Shown here: piece after piece, positions 34,836-47,912 of the stretch
How the letters are laid out: each line of letters begins with the position of its first letter
Numbering within the stretch: position 1 is the stretch's first letter
Source of the DNA: Hydrangea macrophylla
Taxonomy: Eukaryota; Streptophyta; Magnoliopsida; Cornales; Hydrangeaceae
DNA: 64,000 nucleotides
Assembly (NCBI GenBank): GCA_033977485.1
Contig: CM066983.1
Span: forward strand, 61,871,010 to 61,935,009
Reading direction: 5' to 3'
The notes under the pieces: model-generated
Databases searched by the model: none
What the model was told of the DNA's origin: nothing
What the model saw: only the letters and a program-made list of their open reading frames with translations
Program-made: the position numbers and the translations under genes

Positions 34836-37826
34836 TGTCACACCCCGATTTTTTAAAAGACACATATTCAATCAAGTGCATACCCTAATCAATATTCAAT
34901 CGCCCAAAAATCCAAGGGTGACAACCTATACCCAATTTTCAAAGACCATTTTAAGATAAACTGAATTTAATTGCTTTCATAAACCACATGATTTCTATTT
35001 AAACAAAATTCATTTATTACCAAACTCATTCCCAAAAACATTACAAGGAAAATCCACGTTTCAAATTTTATCCATTCTCATTTATTACAAAATGAAAACC
35101 AAACGTTTCCGTTTACATAGAAATAATATGATTTTCTCCATCGAATCATAATGAAATTATCTGGTTATAATAATAAACAGAATAATTTCAACACTACACT
35201 ATCTCAGCTCATATCTGCTATAAACGTCCCCAAAAGTCCAATAATACAACTGAAATATAACTACATCTAATACAAGTTCTCAACCATGGCTCACAATGCC
35301 AACTAAATAAAAGAGTATCATATAGTAATTGAAGAATAAAAAGAAGGTATCTTCAACTTCACGAACAGATCGGCGGCTCCACAATGAATTCCAACTATAC
35401 TATCCTGCACATGTCATCCGACTACGTTTCAAACAGAAATGCACCCGAATGCATAACACTCGGGTCAGTCACATGACTGGTATGAGTTAAAACAAAACAC
35501 ATGCAAGTCTTACGGATCCAACTTGAACCCGTAGACTATAAACCATACTACAACATTCTTGGGCCAAAACAGGTAGTTCCACACACATATCTGGACAATA
35601 GAGTAGTTTCCATTTATGTGGTGGCAAGTAGTTTCTTGCCCGAATAAAAACAATTAAATACTTACATTTCTTAACTATGGTAGGCCGATACCTGCAAACC
35701 ATTAGTAAGCCTACCATCCTGTACAAATAGAACTTAACATAATAATATAAACCAATAACAAGGTGCTATTAATTAAAATGAATTTAACTCTAACAAAGAG
35801 CTGGAATTTGACAAAACATAAAATATGAAAAATGTCCAGAATAAAATTTCCAAGGAAAGACGCGTGTTCCCGTTCATTAATTCTAATCCCGTAAGTCAAA
35901 AATCAATTATTAAACATCAGCTATTAAACATGTACTATTCAGTAGATTTGGAAAATAGGTTAAAACAGTGTCAAGACGACGTTTTTAGGAAAAGTGTAAA
36001 TCACAAAAGTTGCTCGAATTGTCGTTTTACTTCAGTTTACGCGAAACTGCCTTCAATTATGACGTTAAGTGACCAAATTATCCAATTTACTAATCTGGCC
36101 ATGTTTATTAATAAATCATAACGTTCCCGAAAGTATTATGTTACACATACAAGGCTATATTTTAAACTAACGGATACACACAAAAGTTGCTTAATAAGAC
36201 GATTACTAATCATCTATGAATTTCTAGGATTCAACTACTACAAGCTATAACTAATTACAGTACAACGTATAGCCGCAAATTTAAACACCACAAGTATTTT
36301 ATTTATTACACCCTATGTTCACCACCTTGGCCACCCATCCATGGTTCAGCCTACACATATATCCCATGTGCCTCCTAACGTAATACTAACTCCCACTCCG
36401 GTCCCAACTCCCATGGGATATCACTGGGATTTGAGTCTACACCGAAAGGCTAGTCCTTACGTTTTTGACGTCAATAAAATAATGTCTAAATACACATGAA
36501 ATAGACCAACAAGCCGGGCATAAGGCTTAAAAATGAAGAGACGGGTCATCCACGTAGTCGCCGTCTAATCACACAAGACGGGTCATCCACGAAGTCGCCG
36601 CCTAAACTCATAAGGAGCAGTGGTTAACATTCAAGGATTTCCTATTATTAATTTCTATAAAAAATCTTCACACATATGGTCTCACATTCACAAGTTTATG
36701 AAATCCAACATTATATGAGAATGCTTACATCTCAACAAAATTTCACGTTATATCATAATAACGAAACACGAGTTCATCCCGACACATAAATCAACTTAAA
36801 CAATCAACACGTTTTTAACCTTCTAAAAACTGCTACTGAAATTTAAATTTACAGCCCAAACGGTGCAGAATCAAGGAAAACTCAAAACACGAAAAGTGTG
36901 CAGAATCACGTTTTACACAGGACATGCGGGCAGAATTTTAAAATTCAAAGTCACGATTGCACAATATTTTTCGGAAGTTTTCAGCAATTGTTAAAATAAT
37001 AAAAATGAATTTTTACATAAATTTTCGATATTTATCAAGGGTATTCCACGTATGTGTTCGTCAAACTATCTATACGCATAACAATCACTAATATACCAAA
37101 GTCATGATTACAAGGTCACCAAAAAATATCTAAGTTAATTCAAAAACAACAATATTGTGCATCCAATACAAAATTGAATTCCAACAATTAACTTAAACAT
37201 ATAAATATTTGGTTTACTCGCATATACATATATATACGTGTATATATATACACGGATACACTAATTTAACTCACCTGGGTCGCGATTAAGCACTTGAAAA
37301 ATATGGTGTTGAACGGACTATGAACGCGATTCCGGATCCGAATACCCAGCGCCCTACCCTTCCTTCCTTCCTTTCTTCTTCTTCTTCTTCTTCTCTCTCC
37401 CTCTCTCTATCTCTCTCTCACATACGTCTGTTCTCTAGTTTCTTCTCTCCTCTTCCTTTTTTTTTTTTTGTTAAATGGAGGCTAGGGTTTAATATATGTG
37501 TATATATATTTCACACACAACACTTATAAATAAAACACACACAAATATGTGAATCCCGTTTTTTATCTAAGAGCCTCACAAAAAGGCTTTATATGGACCC
37601 GAAAATGCATTCTAATGTGACAAATGATTAGCCCAATGGGTACCCATGACTCCAGGCACTAAATTTCTATGTTAAGAACACTACTTAACATACTAACTAC
37701 CCGTACACGCTACTTCAACATTTTTTATTAGGTGTCACTAAGATACATACACACAGTTAATGTCTAATACTCGAAAATAATATTATAAAAATTATTAAAA
37801 GCACTTAGAAAATTAGGGTTGTTACA
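34836..37826 (-). mobile_element. Solo LTR of a chromovirus-like element, 2991 bp
   Basis: The sequence starts TGTCACACCCCG and ends GGGTTGTTACA, with a 5-bp duplication on both sides and no internal region. It is therefore a solo LTR left by recombination between two LTRs. Termini resemble the Tekay-type LTR at 8325 but most of the interior is unrelated by eye. It contains two tandem copies of ACGGGTCATCCACG(T/A)AGTCGCCG at 36540-36605. A CT-rich stretch with microsatellite runs lies at 37370-37460. On the minus strand its start is TGTAACAACCC. No ORF is supported. Confidence 0.87.
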
Positions 37827-37831
37827 CCTTT
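37827..37831. repeat. Target-site duplication (right) of the solo LTR
   Basis: CCTTT, identical to 34831-34835. Confidence 0.88.
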
Positions 37832-39790
37832 GTCGCGACTAAAACACCCTCAACTCGCCCCGTCTTTTGACGGGCCTCAATTTGCATTCAAATAATCATC
37901 TTATACTATGCTTGGTTCGACAAACAATACTATGATAGTATATTACATCACATAAGAATCTTGAAATGGAAGATCTAAATATAAGATATCATTCATAAGA
38001 TCAAAGCCAAATATCACACAATGTAAAGTGAAAGATCACACAAGTAAACCTAAGAAAAATTGTCTAATCACATATCAAGTAATCAAGTTTTCCTAATCCA
38101 AAAGGGGACATGAATTGTTCTTGAAACAATAAATCGAAGAGATCAAAATATGCTTAGCAATCTAGAATGATGCATAATAATCTTCGAGAAAAGAAGAGCT
38201 CTCAATCCCCGGGACGGATGAGAAAGGAAGAATTAATTGATGGGAAACATGAACGTGTGATCAAGTTCATTCCTTGTAATCTTCTTCGATTGGGAGTCAA
38301 AAAAGCCCCAAATCTTGCATGAATGCAATGTATGATCCTAGAATGTACAAAGGTTGTAGTGTGTTTGTGTACGTGGACTTTCTAAAGTGACTTAGAAGTC
38401 TAAAATATGCATGAATGCATGAAGGAAATCATCATAGAATATGTACAAATGTAGTATGAACTACTTCCTAAGAGATGAGCTAATTTAGAGTGTATGAAAG
38501 TATCAAATCAAATAATGAAACTTAAAGTATGCTTGCTGTGAATAGTGGACAGAAAAGTGAGTTGATCTTGTAAAAATTGAAAAGTGGGGTCAGAAATGTT
38601 TTCAATGCATGTTTTTTTTATGGAGATCATCCTTATTTTATCTAGAACACATATCAAAAAGCCAATCTACAATAACTATTACAGACTGAGAGAAATCATA
38701 TAAACAATAGAGGTTACTCAGAAATAGAGTTCGTACTGTCGACTGAAATGTTAAAAAATCTTAGAAAATGAAAACAAAAGATCTAGAGGCCCATATTATA
38801 CAGAACGTTTCCTACGACAATGAAGTTCAAGGGAAAAATGAGTTGGTACTGCTCCTTTTGGAAAAGTTTTATGTAAAACAAGTTGAAAGTCAACCAAGCT
38901 GCTGTGACAGTAAAAATAGAATGTTTGGGTCCAAATGGACCACTTCCAAGTATTTCCAAGTCAAACCAAAAATCATGGTTGTTCTCTAATGAGTTAAGAA
39001 GACTTTCCAAATGGTCTCATGTTAATACTTTGAGTATTGAGTCCTAGAGAAATCTTTGAACTCAGATTGTTCACTGTTTTGAAGATTTTGGGAAGAACTA
39101 GGGTTTTATTCTTTATAATGAAAATGAGGGGTTTAAGAGGGGTTTTGAAATAGAGGTTTTAAAAGTATATTTTCAGCACTTAAATGGAGATTATGACCAC
39201 TGGAAATATCAACAGTTGAACCCATATCAAGAACCTCCAAGATTGTTGGAGACTTTGTTTTCATTTTTGAAGATAACTTCAAGAATACATAGGAATGTAT
39301 TGAAGTTGAAATCATCATCTATCAAACATATTTTTGAGGTCAAGAGCTACTATCCATAAGGATTCACTCACCTCAAACTTCATGTCATCATCTAGATGAT
39401 GATGAACTAGTAAGTAAACAAGAAAAAAGAAAAAGAAATTAGATAAGAGGAGATGAACATCAAAGTAAACAAACAAGTATATAGCAATCAATAGATGATA
39501 TTCATGATGATTTTGGACTTGTAGCTTAGTGTTTCACTCATATGTGGTGACATTGGACATGGAAGTAGCTTCCTCTCTCTTAAATACTCACTAAAATGGT
39601 AGTTGGGTGTATTGAATATGAAGTAAATAGAAGTAATGAAGTAAAAGCAAAGCCTAGAACTCACTTTCTTATTTGAAAATCAAAGAAGGAAGCTTCTTTT
39701 CTCTCTATTCTAAACTTATCTCTACAACTTTCTCTCTAAAAATTTTCAAAGCTTGCATTTGACACCCCCAAAATGAGAAGTCAAGAGGGG

Positions 39791-39800
39791 TTTATATAGG
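39791..39800 (-). promoter_or_regulatory. TATA box of the Tat 5' LTR
   Basis: On the minus strand CCTATATAAA, conserved with 1194-1203. It is followed on the minus strand by a CT/AG-rich leader stretch. It would start the genomic RNA of the Tat element. Confidence 0.55.
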
Positions 39801-40859
39801 CCAATTTGGGGTGATTTTGGGGTTTTAGGAGTACTCACATTGGTCCCAAACAGTTGAAAATATAGAGCTACGTCGTTTTGGTTTCTAATTAATCAAAATG
39901 GACCCCCAAAAGAAATTGCAAAAATGGACTGTTCTGGGGGAGAGTGCCGCAACGGCACTGGACCTATGCCGCAGCAGTAGTGGGCCAGTGCCGCGGCGGC
40001 ATTGCTCCTCTGATGTCCAGATAATTCCATTTCGGCCCCCAGAGTTTTCGGTATTTGCGAAAAGGCCCTATTTCGTCCAAAATTCACAGAAAATACATAT
40101 GAACTCCAAATTGAGATTGTGATGTACCATTGGAAAGGTAATGGAGTCTAGTTTACATAAAAAAATAGTTCGGAGATAGGTCACTTTGAAATTTTTTGCG
40201 GTATTCGTGATAAAAACCGATTTGATCGCCTTTTCCACCTTTGGAAATTCATAATAAATTCGTTTTAAATCCAAGAATTATGTGCGATATACCGTTTGAA
40301 AGCTATTGACCTCTAGTATCTATGAAAAATATTTGAAAAATGATGCGGTGCTCCAGTTTTAAAGTTAATTTTTGGTCAAACTGGTCAAAGTAGGGACCTC
40401 TAGGAAGTTCTGGAAACCTCTAGGAGCTCCCTGGAGCTGACATTTTTGTCTGATTTTCTTTTAAAACTTGTTTTAGTACTTTTCACATGATCTAGAATGA
40501 TCTCGGAGTTTTTGGTGAATTTGGATGATTTTGGTCAAACCTGGTCAAACCTTGGTCAAACCGGTCAACGGGGACTTTCTGGGAACTTCCGGGATCTCCA
40601 GGGGTCTCTGGGAGCTGACGATTTCATTTGATTTTTCATTTTATGACTTTTCACACGACATAGCATATTTTTGAAACTTTCGGTCCAAATCTGGGTGCGT
40701 TTGGGCTTTCAGAGGCATTTTGGTCATTTGTACCACTTTCTGAGCATTCTGAGAGATTGAACTAACTTCCAGGAGTCCTTTTGAATCTTTTTCGATCATT
40801 GTGAACCACCAAGCTATGGATCTCCTAAATCTGATAGCCGACAAATTGGGGTGTCTACA

Positions 40860-41132
40860 ATATTACAGTGATTAATTGTGTCAGGTTCTTTGGGGTATTG
40901 AGTTGGAGTGTACAAGGCTCTTGTATTTGGGTTATGGGATTTAATCTATGTACCTTGTACCATATTTTACTCAATAAAGAAAGAATAGATCTCTCAGGGA
41001 TGGACGTAGGCAGGTGTTTGGCTGAACCACGAAGAAATCTGCATGTCTTTTATTTGGTGTGCATGTTCAATTACTACTCGAGTGGGTGTGTTTATTTAGG
41101 GGGATTTGGTTCCACGTGTTAAATTCCCAACA
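40860..41132 (+). repeat. Array LTR A (5'-truncated by the Tat insertion)
   Basis: Only the last 273 bp of the LTR are present, ending AATTCCCAACA. The Tat LTR abuts it directly. The junction ATATTACAG corresponds to CTATGTTCCAG or CTATGTTACAA in other copies, so the Tat element inserted inside this LTR. Confidence 0.82.
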
Positions 41133-42261
41133 ACTGGTATCAGAGCTATGGTTGGTTAGATCATGGTGACAGAAGAGCCAATGGCAGTTGGATTAGCAGC
41201 ACGATGGTTAAAAGATAACACAGGATAAAGAAAAAATAGGAACATGTGAACATGTTAATAACGTGATAGGCTTCAGATTTGTTTTTGTTTTGGAAGTTTG
41301 TCATGGAAAATTATTCCATGTGGTATGGTGCAGCGAAACATGAATAATGATTGGTTGGAATTTCAAGGAGCTTGTTGGGATAAGCTATGTTGCTTGGAAT
41401 TTGGGTCAGAGATGGTTCCTAAGGTTATTGGGTGCTGTATATTCATCTGTTGGAGCGGATTTATGAAATTCTGCATGGAATGGAATTTATTTTTCCTGGT
41501 GATAGATTCTATATGTATAGCAGTTGGTTGGAATCTGGGGCCGAAAAATAATTTTGATGCTACTATGATTGTAGCAAGTTGCGCATGGTTTTGAGGTCCT
41601 CACATTCCACTCATACGGGCATTTCTCTTGGGCTGTTAGATTCCGGGTATGGCAAGTATGTGCTTCTGAAGAAAAAAATTTGATGGGTTCCAAGAAGACG
41701 GGGGCAGACACTTGCCCAATTATTCGACAGCGGCAATCGTTAGGATACTGTACGTTGGAATGTTGATCAAATATTTTTGAAGCAGGTTCGCTGTTTGGGT
41801 AGTGTGATATTAATCCCAAAGTTGTAGAGGAATCTAGTATTGTTGCAGAAATCATACACAGTGGTTGAGAGAAGTGTGGATGGTTTATCTCATCTAGTTA
41901 GTCGAGTTGTACTCCCGAGTCCTCGATGAAAAATTCTTATATAATTGAGTGTGTGCATGGTTTGTTCAAAGTTCAGACGATGGTGAGGGGAAATCCTGTT
42001 GGGGAGAAAGTGGGATCGAGGCTCTTCTCTAGTGGAGTTATGGGTAAAATTAACTCGGGCTTGCACATATATTGGCCGTGGTTTGACGAATTGGAGGTAT
42101 TGAGACCATGTTGATTCAGGGTGTGTATGCTGTCATAAAAAGATGGTCAATGGTAAACGGCTACAAAGTTTTCAACTTTGTGGGTGCTTCGGTTGAGTGG
42201 GTAATGATTATGTGTGATAGAATGATTGAGTAATTTTCCCATAAGTAATAAAGGGGGTGAT
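41133..42261 (+). other. Array interior 1
   Basis: Primer site TGGTATCAGAGC at 41135-41146; polypurine tract AAAGGGGGTGAT just before LTR B. A 98-aa frame (41298-41594) is partly kept in other units. No domain is recognised. Confidence 0.7.
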
Positions 42262-42843
42262 TGTTGGGGTTATATCAAATTTGGGATAATCCCATTTATT
42301 TAGGGATTATGAATTGGCAAGATTCTGATTGTGATTTGGTTTCCTTTATGATAGAGTTAGTTATCCAATAAGCAATGCGTTGCAAACTCTATACAAGGGG
42401 ATATTGTATAGGAATTTAGGAAGCCCTTAGTGCACTAATTTGGGGGTGTCCCCATCATAGGGGTGCATGCTCTTGGGTGAGAGATATTAATCACTAGGGT
42501 TTTCTGTGAGGGTTATTCACAGTGATAGGGATGTGAGGTAGTGATGGGTATTTCTTTATCTCTGTGACTTCTCTATGTTCTAGTGATTGATTATGTCAGG
42601 TTCTTTGGGGTATTGAGTGGGGAGTGTACAAGGGTCTTGTATTTGGGTTATGAGATTTAATCCATGTACCTTATACCTTACTCAATAGTGAAAGAATGGA
42701 TATCTCGGGGGTGGACGTAGGCAGGTGTTTGGCCGAACCACCTAGAAATCTGTATATCTTTTATTTGGTGTGCATGTTTAATTACTGCTCATGTGTGTGT
42801 TTTTATTTGGGGTGATTTGGTTCCACGTGTTAAATTCCCAATA
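42262..42843 (+). repeat. Array LTR B
   Basis: The LTR is 582 bp and starts TGTTGGGGTTATATCAAATT. The 3' end is mutated to CCCAATA. It belongs to the same subtype as D and F. Confidence 0.85.
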
Positions 42844-43966
42844 AGTGGTTTCAGTGCTATGGTTTTTTAGATCATGGTGATAGTGGCACATGTTGGCAGT
42901 TGGATTAGCAACACAGTGGTTAAGAGATAACACAAGATGAAGAAAAAAAAGGGAACATGTGAACATGTTAGTAATGTGATAGGCTTTAGATTTGTTGTTT
43001 TAAGTTTGTCATGGTAAATTATTCCATGTGGTATGGTGCAGCGACACTTGAATTATGATTGGTTGGAATTTCAAGGAGCTTGTTGGGATAAGCTATGCTG
43101 CTTGGAATTTGGGTCAGAGATGGTTCCTAAGGTTTTTGGGTGTTGCATATTCATCTGTTGGTGCGATTTACAAAATTCTGTACGGATCAGAATTTTTTTT
43201 TCTTGGTGACAGATCCTATATATGTAAAGCAACAAGTTGGGATCTAGGGTCGAAAAATAATTTTGATGCTACTGTGATTGTAGTAAGTTGTGTATGGTGG
43301 AGAGGTCCTCATATTCCACTTATACGGGCATTTCTCTTGGGCTGTTAGATTTTGGGTACAGTAAGTATGTGCTTTTGGAGAAAATTATTTGATGGGTTTC
43401 AAGAAGACGGGGGTAGACACAGGTGCAATTATCCGACAGAGACAATTGTTAGGATACTGTACGTAGGAATGTTGATCAAATATTTTTGGAGCAGGTTCAC
43501 TATTTGGGTTGTGTGATATTGATCGAGTTGTAGAGGAATCTAATATTGTTGCCGAAATCACATACAACAGTTGAGAAAAGTGTGGATGGTTTATGTCATC
43601 TAGTTAGTGAAGTTTTACTCCCAAGTCCTCGATAAAAAATTCTTATATAAGTGAGTGCGTGGATTGTTTGTTCACAGTTCAGACGATGGTGAAAGGAAAT
43701 CCTGTTGGGGAGAAAGAGGAATGGAGGCTCATCTCTAGTGGAGTTAATGGGTAAAATTAACTCGGGCTTGCACATATATTGGCTACGATTTGATGAATCG
43801 GAGGTGTCGAGACCATGTTGATTCAGGATGTATGTTGGCATGAAAAGATGATCAATGGTAAAGGGTTGCAATGTTATCAACTTTGTGGGTGCTCCGGTTG
43901 AGGGGGTGCTGATTATGTGTGATAGAATGATTGAGTAGTTTTTCCACAAGTGACAAAGGGTGTGGT
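42844..43966 (+). other. Array interior 2
   Basis: The primer site is mutated (TGGTTTCAGTGC). It shares the TGATCGAGTTG variant with interior 4. A 97-aa frame at 43055-43348 has no known domain. Confidence 0.7.
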
Positions 43967-44551
43967 TGTTTGGGTTCTAGCACATGTGGGATAATCCCAT
44001 TAATTTAGGGATTATGAATTGGCTAGATTTCGATTGTGATTTGGTTTCCTTTATGATAGAGTTACTTGTCCAATAAGTAATGGGTGCAAACATTATACAA
44101 GGGGATGTTGTATAAGAATTTAGGAAGCCCTTGGTGTACCAAGTTGGAGATGTCCCCATCATGGGGGTGCATGGTCTAGGGTGAGAGATATTAATCACTA
44201 GGATTTTCTGTGAGGGTTGTTCACAGTGATAGGGATGTGAGGTAGTGATGGGTATTTCTCTATCTCTGTGATTGCTCTATGTTCCAGTAATTAATTGTGT
44301 TAGGTTCTTTGGGGTATTGAGTGGGGAGTGTACAAGGGTCTTGTATTTGGGTTATGGGATTTAATCCATGTATCCTATACCATGATTTATTCAATAGTGA
44401 AAGAATACATCTCTCGGGGGTGGATGTAGGCCAGTGTTTGGCAGAACCCCGTAGAAATCGGTATTCTTTTATTTAGTGTGCATGTTTAATTACTGCTCAA
44501 GTGTGTGTGTTTATTTTGGGGGATTTGGTTCCACGTGTTCAATTCCCATTA
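43967..44551 (+). repeat. Array LTR C
   Basis: The LTR is 585 bp, starts TGTTTGGGTTCTAGCACATG and ends in mutated CCCATTA. Same subtype as LTR E. Confidence 0.85.
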
Positions 44552-45657
44552 AGTTGTATCAGAGCTATGGTTGGTCAGATCATGGTGACAGAGGCGCACA
44601 GTGGAAGTTGGATTAGCAGTATGATGGTGAAAAGATGACATGCGATGAAGAAAAAAAAGGAACAAGTGAACATGTTAGTAATGTGATTGTGTTCAGATTT
44701 TTTTTTGAACTTTGTCATGGTAAATTATTCCATGTGGTATGGTGCACCGGCACTTGAATCATGATTGGTTGGAATTTCAAGGACCTTGTTAGGATAAGCT
44801 ATGTTGCTTGGAATTTGGGTTAGAGATGATTCCTAAGGTTTTTGGGTGCTGCATATTCATCGGTTGGTGTGGATTTATGAAATTCTGCACATATTGGAAT
44901 TTATTTTTCTTGGTGATAGATCCTATATACATATAGCAGTAGGTTGGGATCTAGGACCAAATAATAATTTTGATGCTATTGTGATTGTAGCAAGTTGTGT
45001 ATGGTGGAGAGGTCCTCACATTCAACTCATACTGGCATTTCATTTGGGCATTTAGATATCGGGTACGGTAAGTATGCATTTTTTCTAAGAAGACGGAGGC
45101 TGACACAGGCACAATTATCCTACTGAGGCAATTGTTAGGATACTGTACGTAGGAACGTTGATCAAATATTTTAGGAGCAGGTTCGCTGTTTGGGTAGTGT
45201 GATATTAATCCCAAAGTTGCAGAGGAATCTAGTATTATTGCTGAAATCACACACAGTGGTTTAGAGAAGTGTGCATGGTTTATGTCATCTAGTTGGTAGA
45301 GTTGTACTCCCGAGTCCTCGATGAAAAATTCTTATATAACTGAGTGCTTGCATGGTTTGTTCAAAGTTCAGACGATGGTGAGGGGAAATCCTGTTGGGGA
45401 GAAAGAGGGATCGAGGCTCTTCTCTAGTGGAGTTAATGGGTAAAATTAACTCGGGCTTGCACATATATTGGCCGCGGTTTAACGAATTGGAGGTATTGAG
45501 ACCATGCTGATTCAGGGTGTGTATGCTATCATAAAAAGATGGTCAATGGTAAATGGCTGCAAAGTTTTCAACTTTGTGGGTGCTTTAGTTGAGGGGGTAC
45601 TGATTATGTGTGATAGAATGACTGAGTAGTTTTCCCATAAGTGATAAAGGGGGTGAT
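44552..45657 (+). other. Array interior 3
   Basis: The primer site reads TTGTATCAGAGC. It shares the CTAAG(A/G)AGACGGAGGCT variant with interior 5. No coding domain. Confidence 0.7.
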
Positions 45658-46239
45658 TGTTGGGGTTGTATCAAATTTAGGATAATCCCATTAATTTAGG
45701 GATTATGAATTGGCTAGATTCCTATTGTGATTTGGTTTCCTTTATGATAGAGTTAGTTATCCAATAAGCAATGGGTTGCAAACTCTATATAAGGGGATGT
45801 TGTATAGGAATTTAGGAAGCCCTTAGTGTACCAAGTTGGGGGTGTCCCCATCATAGGGGTGCATGCTCTTGGGTGACAGATATTAATCACTAGGGTTTTC
45901 TGTGAGGGTTGTTCACAGTGATAAGGATGTGAGGTTGTGATAGGTATTTCTTTATCTCTGTGATTTATCTATGTTCTAGTGATTGATTATGTCAGGTTCT
46001 TTGGGGTATTGAGTGGGGAGTGTACAAGGGTCTTGTATTTGGGTTTTGAGATTTAATCCATGTACCTTATACCTTACTCAATAGTGAAAGAATGGATATC
46101 TCGGAGGTAGACCTAGGCAGGTGTTTGACCGAACCACCTAGAAATCTGTATGTCTTTTATTTGGTGTGCATGTTTAATTACTGCTCATGTGCGTGTTTTT
46201 ATTTGGGGTGATTTGGTTCCACGTATTAAATTCCCAACA
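45658..46239 (+). repeat. Array LTR D
   Basis: The LTR is 582 bp, near-identical to B. A clear TATA box (CTCTATATAAGGGG) lies at about 45783-45796. Confidence 0.85.
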
Positions 46240-47328
46240 AGTGGTATCAGTGCTATGGTTTGTTTGATCATAGTGACAGTGGCACACGGTGGCAGTTGGA
46301 TTAGCAACACAGTGGTTAAGAGATAACACAAGATGAAGAAAAAAAAAGGAACATGTGAACATGTTAGTAACGTGATAGGCTTTAGATTTGTTTTGTTTTA
46401 AGTTTGTCATGGTAAATTATTCCATGTGGTATGGTGCAGCGACACTTGAATCATGATTGGTTGGAATTTCAAGGAGCTTGTTGGGATAAGCTATGCTGCT
46501 TGGAATTTGGGTCAGAGATGGTTCCTAAGGTTTTTGGGTGCTGCATATTCATTCGTTGGTGCGGATTTACGAAATTCTGTACGGATCAGAATTATTTTTC
46601 TTGGTGACAGATCCTATATATGTAAAGCAACAGGTTGGCATCTAGGGTCGAAAAATAATTTTGATGCTACTGTGATTGTAGTAAGTTGCGTATGGTGGAG
46701 AGGTCCTCATATTCCACTTATACGGGCATTTCTCTTGGGCTGTTAGATTTCGGGTACGGTAAGTATGTGCTTTTGGAGAAAATAATTTGATGGGTTTCAA
46801 GAAGACGGGGGTAGACACAGGTGCAATTATCTGACAGAGACAATTTTTTGGAGCAGGTTCACTATTTGGGTGGTGTGATATTGATCGAGTTGCAGAGGAA
46901 TGTAATATTGTTGCCGAAATCACATACAACAGTTGAGAAAAGTGTGGATGGTTTATGTCATCTAGTTAGTGAAGTTTTACTCCTAAGTCCTCGATAAAAA
47001 ATTCTTATATAAGTGAGTGCGTGGATTGTTTGTTCACAGTTCAGACGATGGTGAAAGGAAATCCTGTTGGGGAGAAAGAGGAATCGAGGCTCTTCTCTAG
47101 TGGAGTTAATGGGTAAAATTAACTCGGGCTTGCACATATATTGGCTACGGTTTGACGAATCGGAGGTGTCGAGACCATGTTGATTCGGGGTGTATACTGG
47201 CATGAAAAGATGATCAATGGTAAACGGTTGCAATGTTATCAACTTTGTGGGTGCTCCGGTTGAGGGGGTGCTGATTATGTGTGATAGAATGATTGAGTAG
47301 TTTTTCCACAAGTGACAAAGGGTGTGGT
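46240..47328 (+). other. Array interior 4
   Basis: Same subtype as interior 2 but lacks about 40 bp after CAGAGACAATT (near 46843). No coding domain. Confidence 0.7.
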
Positions 47329-47912
47329 TGTTTGGGTTCTAGCACATGTGGGATAATCCCATTAATTTAGGGATTATGAATTGGCTAGATTCCTATTGTG
47401 ATTTGGTTTCCTTTACGATAGAGTTACTTGTCCCATAAGTAATGGGTTGCAAACTCTTTATAAGGGGATGTTGTATAAGAATTTAGGAAGCCCTTGGTGT
47501 ACCAAGTTGGGGATGTCCCCATCATGGGGGTGCATGGTCTAGGGTGAGAGATATTAATCACTAGGATTTTCTGTAAGGGTTGTTCACAGTGATAGGGTTG
47601 TGAGGTAGTGATGGGCATTTCTCTCTCTGTGATTGCTCTATGTTCCAGTAATTAATTGTGTTAGGTTCTTTGGGGTATTGAGTGGGGAGTGTACAAGGGT
47701 CTTGTATTTGGGTTATGGGATTTAATCCATGTATCTTGTACCATGATTTACTCAATAGTGAAAGAATACATCTCTCGGGGGTGGATGTAGGCCGGTGTTT
47801 GGCAGAACCACGTAGAAATCTGTATTCTTTTATTTGGTGTGCATGTTTAATTACTACTCAAGTGTGTGTGTTTATTTGGGGGGATTTAGTTCCACGTGTT
47901 AAATTCCCAACA
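47329..47912 (+). repeat. Array LTR E
   Basis: The LTR is 584 bp, same subtype as C, with an intact CCCAACA end. Confidence 0.85.

Larger units (their letters stand above)
1..40859 (-). mobile_element. Tat/Ogre-type Ty3/gypsy retrotransposon, pol-less, with nested insertions
   Basis: The outermost element of the window lies on the minus strand. Two homologous LTRs (1-2253 and 34624-40859) flank an interior of about 10 kb once the nested Athila element (2397-24801) is removed. In element orientation the LTR begins TGTAGACACCCC and ends GGTCCACA. The primer site next to the right-hand LTR (34603-34620) resembles the tRNA-Arg-type site of Tat/Ogre elements. A polypurine tract abuts the left-hand LTR. 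A gag zinc-finger remnant of Tat type lies at 31779-32144. No protease, reverse transcriptase, RNase H or integrase is recognisable, so this copy cannot have moved on its own. The left end is outside the window, so the TSD cannot be verified; the right flank is ATATT at 40860-40864. The lineage name rests on primer site, LTR termini and gag motif, not on a phylogeny. Confidence 0.8.
34624..40859 (-). repeat. 5' LTR of the Tat element, split by a solo LTR
   Basis: Two parts, 34624-34835 and 37832-40859, make an LTR of about 3240 bp that matches 1-2253 and 62655-64000. It starts TGTGGACC and ends GGTGTCTACA on the plus strand. The third copy at 62655 shows the uninterrupted junction (GGAGCCTTTGTG at 62860-62870). 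Confidence 0.88.

Noticed and set aside
37320..37529. Ser-rich plus-strand ORF
   Set aside because: It is a translation of CT-rich simple sequence inside the solo LTR, with no domain.
41135..41146. Possible tRNA gene fragment (TGGTATCAGAGC), also at 18219-18230 and in other array units
   Set aside because: It is the primer-binding site complementary to initiator tRNA-Met, placed directly after LTR ends. No cloverleaf surrounds it.
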